Below the pieces are notes generated by a model. It was not told where the DNA came from and ran no database searches. It was given only the letters and a program-made list of their open reading frames with translations. A DNA stretch of 37,801 bases from Gammaproteobacteria bacterium (GTDB taxonomy: Bacteria > Pseudomonadota > Gammaproteobacteria > Pseudomonadales > Pseudohongiellaceae), in NCBI GenBank assembly GCA_002700775.1, contig PAEL01000122.1, positions 8,425 to 46,225 of the forward strand, read 5' to 3'. Shown piece after piece: positions 26,674-34,943 of the stretch (the first letter of the stretch is position 1; the number at the start of each line of letters is the position of its first letter). Position numbers and translations under genes: made by a program.

Positions 26674-27549
26674 CTAAATTTTTGCATACCATTCCGCTAT
26701 CGCTTCACCAATTTCGTGAGGAGAATCCTCTTGCAGGAAGTGATTCCCTTCAATAGTTACCTCAATTTGGTTTGGCCAGCTACGGCAAAATTCTCGTTGA
26801 GCTCCAACAAGGATCGCGCCCGGATCTGCATTAATAAATAACTTAGGAATTTCGGTTTGTGACATCCAGTCGGCATAACTTTGTACAATTTCAACCACAT
26901 CTGCGGGACTACCATCGAGCGGGATTTGCCTTGGCCATGTCAAAGTTGGCCGGCGACTTTCTCCCTTTTCAAGAAAAGGTTTTCTATAAACAGCCATTTC
27001 TTCCTCACTCATCTCACGCAACACAGAGCCGGGCAAGACACGTTCGACGAAAGTGTTTTTTTCTAAAATCATTTCTTCACCAGCCTCAGATCGAAACCCT
27101 TGAAAAATCGCGGTGGCAGCGTCCGGCCACTCATCCCATGTCATCGGTTTAACAATCCCTTCCATGTAAGCGATACCTTTCACCCGGTCTGGATATCGAT
27201 TTGCCCAGTCAAATCCCAAAGCCGAGCCCCAATCATGGATCACCAAAGTCACATCCTCAGCGACACCTAAAGCAGCAAGAGCTGCGTCAAAATATTTCCT
27301 ATGCTCGACGAATGTGTAGCGATCCGGCCCTGCATCATCTAGTTTGTCTGAGTCGCCCATACCGATGAGGTCAATAGCGATACATCGTCCTTGGTCCGCC
27401 AAGTGCGGCATGATATTCCGCCACAAGTAGCTCGAAGTCGGGTTTCCGTGCTGAAATACTATTGGGCTCCCCTCACCCATCTCAACGTAAGCAATCTTTT
27501 TTCCCTCAACATCAATAAATCTTTTTGGATATTCAAGTTTACCAATCAT
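26674..27549 (-). CDS. Haloalkane dehalogenase (HLD-II, DhaA/LinB-like)
   Basis: This 291-residue alpha/beta-hydrolase removes halide from halogenated alkanes, producing an alcohol. The complete set of the HLD-II subfamily is visible: halide-binding Asn36 in HGNPTSS, nucleophile Asp106 and halide-binding Trp107 in HDWGSALGF, catalytic acid Glu130 in YMEG, and His270 in GNHFLQEDSP. These numbers nearly equal those of DhaA (41, 106, 107, 130, 272). No signal peptide. AGAGGA precedes the ATG. It is divergent from the acyl-CoA synthetase gene and upstream of the exported unknown gene. Natural substrates of marine HLDs are mostly unknown; long-chain haloalkanes from algae are plausible. Confidence 0.93.
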   Translation of the reverse strand: MIGKLEYPKRFIDVEGKKIAYVEMGEGSPIVFQHGNPTSSYLWRNIMPHLADQGRCIAIDLIGMGDSDKLDDAGPDRYTFVEHRKYFDAALAALGVAEDVTLVIHDWGSALGFDWANRYPDRVKGIAYMEGIVKPMTWDEWPDAATAIFQGFRSEAGEEMILEKNTFVERVLPGSVLREMSEEEMAVYRKPFLEKGESRRPTLTWPRQIPLDGSPADVVEIVQSYADWMSQTEIPKLFINADPGAILVGAQREFCRSWPNQIEVTIEGNHFLQEDSPHEIGEAIAEWYAKI

Positions 27550-27586
27550 TTCAGATCCTCTGAGCAGTTTATTTTTTGAGAATACA

Positions 27587-27600
27587 TTTTTTTAAAAAAA
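27587..27600. promoter_or_regulatory. AT palindrome (seven T then seven A) between divergent genes
   Basis: TTTTTTTAAAAAAA sits 38 bases from the dehalogenase start in the 171-bp gap before the acyl-CoA synthetase gene. Two TTGTATA(C/T) copies follow at 27609-27616 and 27635-27642, 26 bases apart. The gap must hold promoters for both genes. A protein-binding site is possible but unproven; the TTGTAT at 27635 with TATTCT at 27659 could be a weak promoter for the synthetase. Confidence 0.25.
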
Positions 27601-27720
27601 GCTTCAATTTGTATACTCAAGATTAAATACGGAATTGTATATAAGACCAATTATCGGATATTCTCCATATTCAGCGCCTTATGCTCAGTTATCACAAGTT
27701 TTATTTTTGGAGAAATCAAC

Positions 27721-29355
27721 ATGACGATGCAACAAACACCGCTCCTGATGTCTCGTATCCTTGGCAGGGGAGCTAGCCTTGATCCGGAAGTAGAAGTCGT
27801 AACACAGCAAGTCGATGGCATACATCGTCAGACGCTCCAAAAAACCTGGCATCGAGCCAATCAGCTAGCGCACGCGTTGAACGAGAAAGGGATTAAAATT
27901 GGTGACCGCATTGGAAGCTTCATGTGGAATAACTATCGCCATTTAGAGCTGTATCAAGGTGTTCCGTCAATGGGCGCTGTCCTGCACACATTGAACATAA
28001 GATTATCTCCGAATGACCTCGAATACATTATCAATCATGCTGGGGACCGTATAATATTTGTTGATGAAGACTTGTTGCCACTATTAGAGCCTTTAGTCGA
28101 TAAAATCCCATCGGTTGAACTACTGGTTATTTGTCGACATGGTGAGGGCGGAGAAAGCTCATTCCCGAATCAGATTGACTATGAAGATTTTATAAACGAA
28201 AAACCCAGCGTGTTCAATTGGCCAGACATCGACGAAAATTCTCCAATGGGTCTTTGTTACACATCTGGCACAACGGGTAAACCTAAAGGAGTTATGTACA
28301 CGAATCGATCTACGTATCTCCATACGCTAACTGAGTCCCTTACAGACTCCATGGGACTGACCGCAGTAGACTCACTCTTAGGAATAGTGCCTATGTTTCA
28401 TGCTATGGGTTGGGGATTACCCTTCGCCGCCTCAATGCTCGGCTGTAAGCAAGTTATGCCCCATCGATTCATGGCGCCAAACACATTCCTCGATTTAATG
28501 GTCAGCGAAAAAGTCACTGTCTCGGCAGGAGTGCCAACTATTTGGCAGGGAGTTAAAGCGTTGCTTGAAGCAGAGCCACAAAAGTACGATATCAGTCACT
28601 TAGCAAGAATGACTTGCGGAGGATCCGCTCCGCCTGTCTCTATGATGCGATGGTATTGGGATAAATTTAAAGTGGAGATGATTCAGGGCTGGGGGATGAC
28701 AGAGACTAATCCACTCGGCACCCTTTCACGAAAAATTTCTAAACGAACGCAATTAGGCTTGTCAGAGGACAAGCAATTCGAAAATATTGCGAAGGCAGGC
28801 TTAATAATGCCGGGTCTTGAGATGGAAATTTTTGATGAGAATTGGAATGCCCTTCCGCACGATGGAGAGGCGGTCGGAGAATTATGCATTCGGGGACCTT
28901 GGATCGCATCGGAATACTTTAACGATCCGCAACCTGAAAAATTTCATGATGGCTGGTTGGTTACAGGCGATGTCGCAAAAATTGATGACCAACAGTATTT
29001 AATAATTGCCGACCGATCAAAGGATCTGATCAAATCAGGTGGAGAATGGATTTCATCTGTTGACTTAGAAAATCATATAGTGGGATTGGGAAACATCGCA
29101 CAGGCTGCTGTTGTGGCTCAACCACACCCAAAATGGGACGAGCGACCGGTCGCATTGGTTATTCCGGCAGAGGGCGCTGAGGTTGACCCACAAAAGGTAC
29201 TTGATCACTGCGCTGAGATCTTTGCAAAATGGCAGCTACCAGATGAAGTGATCATCACGGATACTATCCCGTTAACATCTACCGGGAAAATTGACAAAAA
29301 GGTAATCAGAAGCAAACTGGAGAGTGAAAATTATGTGCTTCCAGATCTTCGTTGA
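27721..29355 (+). CDS. Fatty acyl-CoA synthetase (AMP-forming, AlkK-like)
   Basis: This 544-residue ANL enzyme activates carboxylic acids to acyl-CoA through an acyl-AMP. The phosphate loop YTSGTTGKPKG is at 180-190, the A5-like motif GWGMTETNPL is present, VTGDVAKID and ADRSKDLIKSGGEWIS form the A7/A8 hinge, and the catalytic Lys is 523 in TSTGKIDKK. The N-terminal pattern LGRGASLDPEVEVV and NIRLSPNDLEYIINHAGDR match medium/long-chain synthetases of the AlkK/FadK type. No signal or membrane anchor. The gene is divergent from the dehalogenase and converges with the secreted unknown gene. It supplies activated substrate for the neighbouring beta-oxidation genes by inference. Confidence 0.94.
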   Translation: MTMQQTPLLMSRILGRGASLDPEVEVVTQQVDGIHRQTLQKTWHRANQLAHALNEKGIKIGDRIGSFMWNNYRHLELYQGVPSMGAVLHTLNIRLSPNDLEYIINHAGDRIIFVDEDLLPLLEPLVDKIPSVELLVICRHGEGGESSFPNQIDYEDFINEKPSVFNWPDIDENSPMGLCYTSGTTGKPKGVMYTNRSTYLHTLTESLTDSMGLTAVDSLLGIVPMFHAMGWGLPFAASMLGCKQVMPHRFMAPNTFLDLMVSEKVTVSAGVPTIWQGVKALLEAEPQKYDISHLARMTCGGSAPPVSMMRWYWDKFKVEMIQGWGMTETNPLGTLSRKISKRTQLGLSEDKQFENIAKAGLIMPGLEMEIFDENWNALPHDGEAVGELCIRGPWIASEYFNDPQPEKFHDGWLVTGDVAKIDDQQYLIIADRSKDLIKSGGEWISSVDLENHIVGLGNIAQAAVVAQPHPKWDERPVALVIPAEGAEVDPQKVLDHCAEIFAKWQLPDEVIITDTIPLTSTGKIDKKVIRSKLESENYVLPDLR

Positions 29356-29365
29356 TTCTTAAACA

Positions 29366-30412
29366 CTACCGCGAGTACGTCGGCGCATACTCGGCTCCGT
29401 CAGCTTCAGCCCTACGTGCACCGGCGAGAATTCCTGGCAAAGCATAATTCCCTTCATGGCACGCGTACTCAAAAAGGCCTTCATCTGTTTTATTCATAGG
29501 CAATTGACCACGCCAAACTTGGGTATAGTTGGCCGGGTCTTCCACCGAGAACTCATATCGAATTGTTGTCGGGCTTGAGCGTGTAAAATACTCAGTTACT
29601 ACAGCTGAGGGGGATGCGTAGAAACGATGATCCAAAGACGATCGAAGGTTCTGCTGCAAATGAAAATTGGTTGTGACAACGACCAGCGTTTCATCCTCGT
29701 AATGCCCCACTGAATCACCCATCCAATAATCCATCGATGGCGCAGCGTGAGCCGCATTCAAGCGAATTATCCTCACATCATGGTTCATTTCTGCCAACAG
29801 AATCACGTACTCTGGAGTTTGCACAATTTGCGTATTATTATTATAAAGTACGGGCAACTTCGGCGGGCCTCCTGTTGAACCGAATCCCACAACGCAGCGC
29901 TCCCCGAGGGGCCTTACCTCGGGTCCGTCGTAATTCCGACGCCGTTCCAATTCACGCTCATAGTTTTCTCGGCCTTGTTTGCTATAGGGCAGTTTTCCAT
30001 TGGGGGGATCTACAATAATCGACGTCCTAATCTCACCATCAATAACAGCTAATCGCTCACCTGGATCCATCCAAAAAGTATTGTAACCACCGACATTAAC
30101 CCCGCTATCCGGAGCATCTCGATTTGGGTCACTGGGGTCATTAGTTGCATCAATAGCGACTTTATAAGCCTCGTTAATACTATTTGCCTCCTGCTCTGTT
30201 AAAACAAGTTTTCCTTGGAAGCGATCGGCTCGCTCTAAATTAGTCTGAGTCGCAATAGACCATATTCCTTGCAGGTCAGGGACGGAACGCCTTCCTGAGG
30301 ACCCATTACCAATGTCTTCCATTGCGTGAACCGAAGCGAGTTGCTCTAAAGAAATAAGCCAAACAGCTACCATAGTAAAGCTTCTTACAAATCTTGATGA
30401 GTTTTTGGGCAT
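29366..30412 (-). CDS. Secreted protein of unrecognised family, coupled to acyl-CoA dehydrogenase gene
   Basis: This 348-residue protein has an N-terminal signal peptide-like segment (SFTMVAVWLISLEQLASVHA) and no membrane helix after it. The mature part starts PDLQGIWSIATQTNLERADRFQG, a GxW-type opening, and includes ERCVVGFGSTGGPPKLPVLYNNNTQIVQTP in pieces, EMNHDVRIIRLN, and YWMGDSVGHYEDETLVVVTTNF. Cys residues are few, with one pair (ERCV and YACHEG) far apart. I recognise similar proteins in marine and soil bacteria but no named family or function. The ATG overlaps the preceding dehydrogenase stop as TAATG; the frame extends to 30547 but that part is inside the dehydrogenase. Secretion is predicted, the role unknown. 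Confidence 0.75.
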   Translation of the reverse strand: MPKNSSRFVRSFTMVAVWLISLEQLASVHAMEDIGNGSSGRRSVPDLQGIWSIATQTNLERADRFQGKLVLTEQEANSINEAYKVAIDATNDPSDPNRDAPDSGVNVGGYNTFWMDPGERLAVIDGEIRTSIIVDPPNGKLPYSKQGRENYERELERRRNYDGPEVRPLGERCVVGFGSTGGPPKLPVLYNNNTQIVQTPEYVILLAEMNHDVRIIRLNAAHAAPSMDYWMGDSVGHYEDETLVVVTTNFHLQQNLRSSLDHRFYASPSAVVTEYFTRSSPTTIRYEFSVEDPANYTQVWRGQLPMNKTDEGLFEYACHEGNYALPGILAGARRAEADGAEYAPTYSR

Positions 30413-31572
30413 TAGATCGCCCTCGCTATCAACATCTTCATAATCTCGTTGCTTCCACCGTAGATCTTTTGTATCCGGCTGTCCGCATACATTTTTGCAA
30501 TTGGGTACTCCATCATGTAACCATAACCCCCGAAAAATTGCAGGCACTCATCTATAATTTCACACTGTTTCTGAGTGGTCCACCACTTAGCCATTGATGC
30601 AGAAGTATCATCCAATTTACCTTCAGACAATTTTACAGCACAGTCATCCACGAAAATTCTTGCCACTCTCGCCTCGGTATAACGCTCCGCTAATTTAAAT
30701 TGTGTGTTCTGAAAATCTAAGATCTTTTTCCCAAAAGCCTTTCTCTCCTTGACATATTCACTAGTTAAACGAAGCGCTTTCTCCATTGCAGCACAAGCTC
30801 CTGCAGCTATGATAATCCGTTCCTGAGGAAGTTGCTCCATGAGCTGCACGAACCCTCTACCTTCGTTGGCACCGAGTAAATTCTCGGACGGGACAATAAC
30901 ATCGTCAAAAAAAAGCTCTGCTGTATCTTGGGATTTGAGACCCAGCTTGTTCAAGTTTTTTCCACGAGTGAACCCTCCGCTACCCTCACACGTTTCGGTT
31001 TCAACCATGATAAGAGAAATACCTTTACCACCCCCAGATGGGTCCGTCTTTGCGACGACACAAATCAAATTGGCGGAACCGCCATTAGTAATAAAAGTTT
31101 TATTGCCAGTAAGACGGTAATGATTACCCTCTTTTATAGCAGAAGTTTTAATGGACTGAAGATCCGAACCTGTCCCCGGCTCAGTCATGGCAATCGCCGC
31201 GACTATCTCTCCGCTCGCCATTTTGGGAAGCCAACGCTCGCGTTGCTCTTCAGTTCCGTAACCAAGGACATAGTGAGCAACGATGCCAGAGTGAACGCTA
31301 TTTCCAAACCCAGAGATATTGTTGTAGCTCATCTCCTCAACGAGAACCATTTCATGCTTAAAAGTGCCGCCTCCCCCGCCGTATTGTTCCGGAATAGAGG
31401 CACATAATATTCCGGCCTGTCCGGCTTTATACCAAGCTTCTCGGTCTACGAACCCTTGCTTCTCCCACTGCTCTGTTTTCGGTAAAAATTCTCGCTGAAA
31501 AAACTTACCAACCGCGTCGCGCATCAAGCTCAATTCTTCGTCCATCCAGGGAGACACATAGTTATCAAACAT
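30412..31572 (-). CDS. Acyl-CoA dehydrogenase, LCAD/IVD-like
   Basis: This 386-residue FAD enzyme introduces the trans-2 double bond into acyl-CoA. Signature segments are AIAMTEPGTGSDLQSIKT, LTGNKTFITNG, LPQERIIIAAGACAAME, YVKERKAFGK, FGGYGYMMEYPIAKMYAD and IYGGSNEIMK. The YGGSNEI ending is the long-chain and isovaleryl-CoA dehydrogenase pattern; MCAD-type enzymes carry their catalytic Glu there as YEGT. The base must then lie in the helix around the PQER segment, as in LCAD/IVD, but I cannot fix the residue. AGGAA precedes the ATG. The thiolase gene is 30 bp upstream and the secreted unknown gene overlaps the stop. Confidence 0.94.
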   Translation of the reverse strand: MFDNYVSPWMDEELSLMRDAVGKFFQREFLPKTEQWEKQGFVDREAWYKAGQAGILCASIPEQYGGGGGTFKHEMVLVEEMSYNNISGFGNSVHSGIVAHYVLGYGTEEQRERWLPKMASGEIVAAIAMTEPGTGSDLQSIKTSAIKEGNHYRLTGNKTFITNGGSANLICVVAKTDPSGGGKGISLIMVETETCEGSGGFTRGKNLNKLGLKSQDTAELFFDDVIVPSENLLGANEGRGFVQLMEQLPQERIIIAAGACAAMEKALRLTSEYVKERKAFGKKILDFQNTQFKLAERYTEARVARIFVDDCAVKLSEGKLDDTSASMAKWWTTQKQCEIIDECLQFFGGYGYMMEYPIAKMYADSRIQKIYGGSNEIMKMLIARAI

Positions 31573-31602
31573 GGCTTATTCCTGTGCTTTTAAAAAAATG
31601 AT

Positions 31603-32790
31603 TTATCCGTTCCCTGAGACCAAACGTTCAATTATCATTGCATTTGCTGTACCGCCGCCCTCACAAATAGCCAACAAGCCATATCGGCCACCTCGACGCT
31701 CAAGCTCATGGAGCAATGTTGTCATGAGCTTCGCCCCCGTGGCGCCAAGCGGGTGTCCGAGCGCTTGTGCCCCCCCGTTGACATTGAGTTTTGATGGGTC
31801 TGCGCCTGTCGCTTTAGCCCATGCTAACGGAACAGACCCAAACGCTTCGTTAACCTCGTAAAGATCGATATCTTCTATTTTCAAACCAGCCTTTTTTAAT
31901 ACTTTTTGAGTCGCAGGAATGGGTCCCTCGAGCATAATAACCGGATCAGACCCGACTACTGCGAGCGAATGAATTCTTGCCCGCGCCTTAAGCCCGTGCT
32001 GCTTTACTCCCTCTTCGTTCGCTATTAAAACAGCAGCAGCGCCATCGCTTATTTGGCTGGCGCTTCCCGCGGTAATAACTCCACCCTCTCGGAGAGCATT
32101 TAGTCCCTCAAGTCCCTCAAGAGAGGCATCCATCCGAATCCCCTCATCGATGCTATGAACATCGATGCTCCCGTCCTCAAGCCGAATGTTTACGGGTACC
32201 ACCTCTTTTTCAAAGAAACCGTTTTGCGTTGCGTTAGTCGCGCGCTCGTGGCTAGTTAACGCAAAAGAATCAAGTTCTGATCGACCGATATCATATTTTT
32301 CCGCAAGCAATTCTGCTCCATCAAACTGACTGAATTGTATTCCAGGATACTGAGCTTCAAGCCTTTCGCCTTTTGGTGTTCCTCGTCCGTTTGCTAATCC
32401 ATCTCTGACATTAGAGCCAATTTCAACTGTACTCATGGCCTCTACGCCGCCGGATATTATAACGTCTTGGGTCCCCGACATAACCGCCTGCGCCCCAAAT
32501 TGAATCGCTTGTAAAGAAGAACCACATTGTCGATCTACGGAGGTTCCCGGGACACTGAGATCTAGTTTTGAAGACATAGACACTCCTCTGCCTAAATTAC
32601 TCGCCTGCGCACCTATTTGATTTACAACACCAAATATAACGTCATCAACCGCGTCGGTAGCTATGCCCGTTCGATCAATAAGTTCGTCAACAACAACAGC
32701 ACCGAGATCAACCGGATGCACGTTACTCAAACGCCCCTTTTTTTTACCAGTCGCTGTTCTCACCGCTTCCACGATATAGGCTTCGGACAT
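31603..32790 (-). CDS. Acetyl-CoA acyltransferase (thiolase)
   Basis: This 395-residue degradative-type thiolase cleaves 3-oxoacyl-CoA with CoA. The nucleophile is Cys89 in VDRQCGSS, the His is 346 in GHPLGATGA, and the second Cys is 376 in AICEGGGTANA; NEAFGSVPLAWAK carries the NEAF motif. Such steroid- and fatty-acid-associated thiolases belong to the FadA/FadI family. The ATG has GAGGGGA upstream. It lies 43 bp after the SDR gene and 30 bp before the acyl-CoA dehydrogenase gene on the same strand, so SDR-thiolase-dehydrogenase form a beta-oxidation operon. The chain length preference cannot be read from sequence alone. Confidence 0.95.
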   Translation of the reverse strand: MSEAYIVEAVRTATGKKKGRLSNVHPVDLGAVVVDELIDRTGIATDAVDDVIFGVVNQIGAQASNLGRGVSMSSKLDLSVPGTSVDRQCGSSLQAIQFGAQAVMSGTQDVIISGGVEAMSTVEIGSNVRDGLANGRGTPKGERLEAQYPGIQFSQFDGAELLAEKYDIGRSELDSFALTSHERATNATQNGFFEKEVVPVNIRLEDGSIDVHSIDEGIRMDASLEGLEGLNALREGGVITAGSASQISDGAAAVLIANEEGVKQHGLKARARIHSLAVVGSDPVIMLEGPIPATQKVLKKAGLKIEDIDLYEVNEAFGSVPLAWAKATGADPSKLNVNGGAQALGHPLGATGAKLMTTLLHELERRGGRYGLLAICEGGGTANAMIIERLVSGNG

Positions 32791-32833
32791 CTTTATCCCC
32801 TCTTTTGAATAATGTATATTCTAATTAATATAA

Positions 32834-33607
32834 TCAACCGATGGCAGGCATTCTTATACCCGCATCGAGCCTTATAGTTTCCCCATTAAGATAGCTACAA
32901 TTAACGATATGTGCCACCTGACTAGCGAATTCGTCCGGGTGACCTAATCGTTTCGGAAACTGTGTGATAGCTATCAACGGATCGCGAACTTCATCGGGCG
33001 CGCGCGCAAGAAGCGGCGTTTCGAATACGCCAGGCGCAATAGTCATGACCCGCACACCACGCTTACCAAGGTCCCGCGCGATAGGCAATGTCATGGCAAC
33101 AATACCACCCTTCGAAGCTGCGTAACCCGCCTGCCCCGTTTGTCCATCAAAAGCTGCGACGGAGGCGACATTGATAATCACCCCTCGCTCACCATCCTCA
33201 GATGCGGGTTTATTAATTTGCATGACTTCAGCACAAAGCCGCAGAACGTTAAATGTACCCACCAAATTTACCCGAACAATATGTTCGAATTTCTCTAGTG
33301 GCATCGGCCCATTTTTTCCCACCGTTCGTGCAGCTCCTCCGATCCCAGCAGAATTTACATTTATATGCAGTGCACCGAAAGTCTCTACGGTGGAGGTAAT
33401 AGCAGATTTTACGTCAACCTCGTCAGCAACGTCGCCAACATGCCAAATTGCCGCTTCTCCAAGCTCATCGGCGGCTGTCTGAAGAGCATCCGCGTTTAAG
33501 TCATACAACATGACATTTCCACCGGCCGCAACAAAATTTTTAGCCGTGGCAAACCCAAGGCCCGATGCCCCACCCGTGATAAAAGCGGTCTTATTTCGAA
33601 TTTCCAT
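32834..33607 (-). CDS. Short-chain dehydrogenase, 3-hydroxyacyl-CoA dehydrogenase type II-like
   Basis: This 257-residue SDR has the NAD loop TGGASGLG (11-18), NSAG (85-88), and the catalytic Ser149, Tyr162 and Lys166 in the pattern SVAAFDGQ ... YAASKGG. It closely resembles HSD17B10, the mitochondrial 2-methyl-3-hydroxybutyryl-CoA dehydrogenase: GVIINVASVAAFDGQTGQAGY and APGVFETPLLA in pieces are features of that subgroup. It would oxidise a 3-hydroxyacyl-CoA to the 3-oxo form, including 2-methyl substrates. It heads the minus-strand operon and is divergent from the racemase gene. Confidence 0.92.
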   Translation of the reverse strand: MEIRNKTAFITGGASGLGFATAKNFVAAGGNVMLYDLNADALQTAADELGEAAIWHVGDVADEVDVKSAITSTVETFGALHINVNSAGIGGAARTVGKNGPMPLEKFEHIVRVNLVGTFNVLRLCAEVMQINKPASEDGERGVIINVASVAAFDGQTGQAGYAASKGGIVAMTLPIARDLGKRGVRVMTIAPGVFETPLLARAPDEVRDPLIAITQFPKRLGHPDEFASQVAHIVNCSYLNGETIRLDAGIRMPAIG

Positions 33608-33636
33608 GGTAAGTTCTCTGCGTTAATGCAATCTGC

Positions 33637-33654
33637 GATGCTTTGATTAGCATC
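33637..33654. promoter_or_regulatory. 18-bp dyad, possible operator between divergent beta-oxidation genes
   Basis: GATGCT (33637-33642) and AGCATC (33649-33654) are exact inverted arms around TTGATT. It lies 30 bases upstream of the SDR start and about 145 bases before the racemase start, in the only intergenic region between the two divergent catabolic operons. That is where a shared regulator would bind. A second short dyad (GGATC/GATCC around 33750) lies nearer the racemase. No regulator gene is in the window. Confidence 0.3.
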
Positions 33655-33798
33655 TTAAAATAGTTCTCAATCAGCATAATGTATCTTACCGAAAAGTAAA
33701 TACCGTGTGTTAACGAAAACCTAGTCTTCCTCTTTCCTCAATTAAATGGATCCCCTATGATCCAAGGCTAAGATATAAAAATTTAATGGAGATTAATT

Positions 33799-34926
33799 AT
33801 GGGCCCCTTAAGCGGAATAAAAGTGATCGAGATGGGGGCGATAGGCCCCGGGCCTTTTTGCGCGATGATGCTGTCTGACCTTGGCGCTGAAGTAATTCGT
33901 GTAGACAGACTCTCCCAAAAAGGAACAGGACACCGCGCGAACGTTTTGCATCGTGGCCGAAGATCAATAGCAATCGACCTGAAAACGCCCGACGGCGTCG
34001 ACACACTGTTAAAGCTTATAGGAAATGCTGACTGTTTGATCGAGGGATTTCGACCAGGCGTTATGGAGCGGCTAGGTTTGGGGCCTGAAATTTGCAAAGA
34101 TCGCAATCCGCAACTCATATACGGTCGAATGACAGGGTGGGGACAGTCAGGACCGCTCTCAACTGCAGCGGGCCATGATATTAACTATATTTCTATCGCC
34201 GGCGCACTCGGCGCAATGGGGTATGATGACCGACCTCCAGCCCCTCCTCTGAATCTAATCGGAGACTTTGGTGGTGGCGCTATGTTCCTTCTCACAGGTT
34301 TGCTCGCTGCCTTGATCGAGCGCTCCTCCTCGGGAAAAGGACAAATAGTTGATGCAGCAATGACAGATGGGACAGCGGCGCTGTTAGCCCCCTTCTTTGG
34401 ACTAATGGCCATGGGTTTATGGAAAAAAGATCGAATGAGTAACAAACTCGATGGCGGCGCGCACTATTACGGAAGCTATGAATGCTCAGATAACAAACAT
34501 ATTTCGATCGGCTCAATAGAACCTCAATTTTATGCCCTATTGTTAGAGCGATGTGGTATTACTGACAAGGTTTTTGATGAACAGCAAGACCAAGTTAGAT
34601 GGCCGCTTTTAAGAGAAAAATTAGAAGCACTGTTTATTACAAAGCCCCGCGCATATTGGTGTAACTTACTTGAGGGGACTGATGTCTGCTTTGCTCCCGT
34701 TTTGGATTTAGAGGAAGCTCCCAAACATCCCCATAACATAGATCGAAAGACATACATTGAAAAAGAAGGGATTACACAACCAGCTCCAGCTCCCCGGTTT
34801 AGTCGAACTCAAGGAAAAATCCAATCAGCACCTGCAACTTGCGGTGAGCACAGTGAAGAAATTCTCCAAAATTGGGGTTTTACAGCATTAGAGATAGCAA
34901 ACCTCAAAGAAAATCAGATTATTTAA
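33799..34926 (+). CDS. Alpha-methylacyl-CoA racemase (CoA-transferase family III)
   Basis: This 375-residue protein of the CaiB/family III fold epimerises (2R)- and (2S)-2-methylacyl-CoA. The three residues known to act in Mycobacterium MCR, His126, Asp156 and Glu241, fall at exactly the same numbers here: GHDINY, GDFGGGAM and IEPQF. CoA-transferases of this family use a conserved Asp near 169 instead. IEGFRPGVMERLGLGPE (81-97) is the CoA-binding segment common to the family. GGAGATTAATT precedes the ATG. It is followed 17 bp later by the enoyl-CoA hydratase gene and lies divergent to the SDR operon. Confidence 0.95.
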   Translation: MGPLSGIKVIEMGAIGPGPFCAMMLSDLGAEVIRVDRLSQKGTGHRANVLHRGRRSIAIDLKTPDGVDTLLKLIGNADCLIEGFRPGVMERLGLGPEICKDRNPQLIYGRMTGWGQSGPLSTAAGHDINYISIAGALGAMGYDDRPPAPPLNLIGDFGGGAMFLLTGLLAALIERSSSGKGQIVDAAMTDGTAALLAPFFGLMAMGLWKKDRMSNKLDGGAHYYGSYECSDNKHISIGSIEPQFYALLLERCGITDKVFDEQQDQVRWPLLREKLEALFITKPRAYWCNLLEGTDVCFAPVLDLEEAPKHPHNIDRKTYIEKEGITQPAPAPRFSRTQGKIQSAPATCGEHSEEILQNWGFTALEIANLKENQII

Positions 34927-34943
34927 TTTTAAAGGATAAAATT

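Noticed and set aside
29384-29420. Short inverted repeat near the convergent end of the synthetase and secreted-protein genes
   Set aside because: Only six bases pair, it lies inside the coding region, and no T-run follows.
32815-32832. AT-rich dyad TATATT-ctaatt-AATATA between the SDR and thiolase genes
   Set aside because: It is composed only of weak bases in a 43-bp intra-operon gap, where chance symmetry is likely; no promoter role could be supported.
34872-34943. Enoyl-CoA hydratase start inside the racemase gene
   Set aside because: The added residues are racemase sequence read in another frame; AAAGGA before the TTG at 34944 is a better start.
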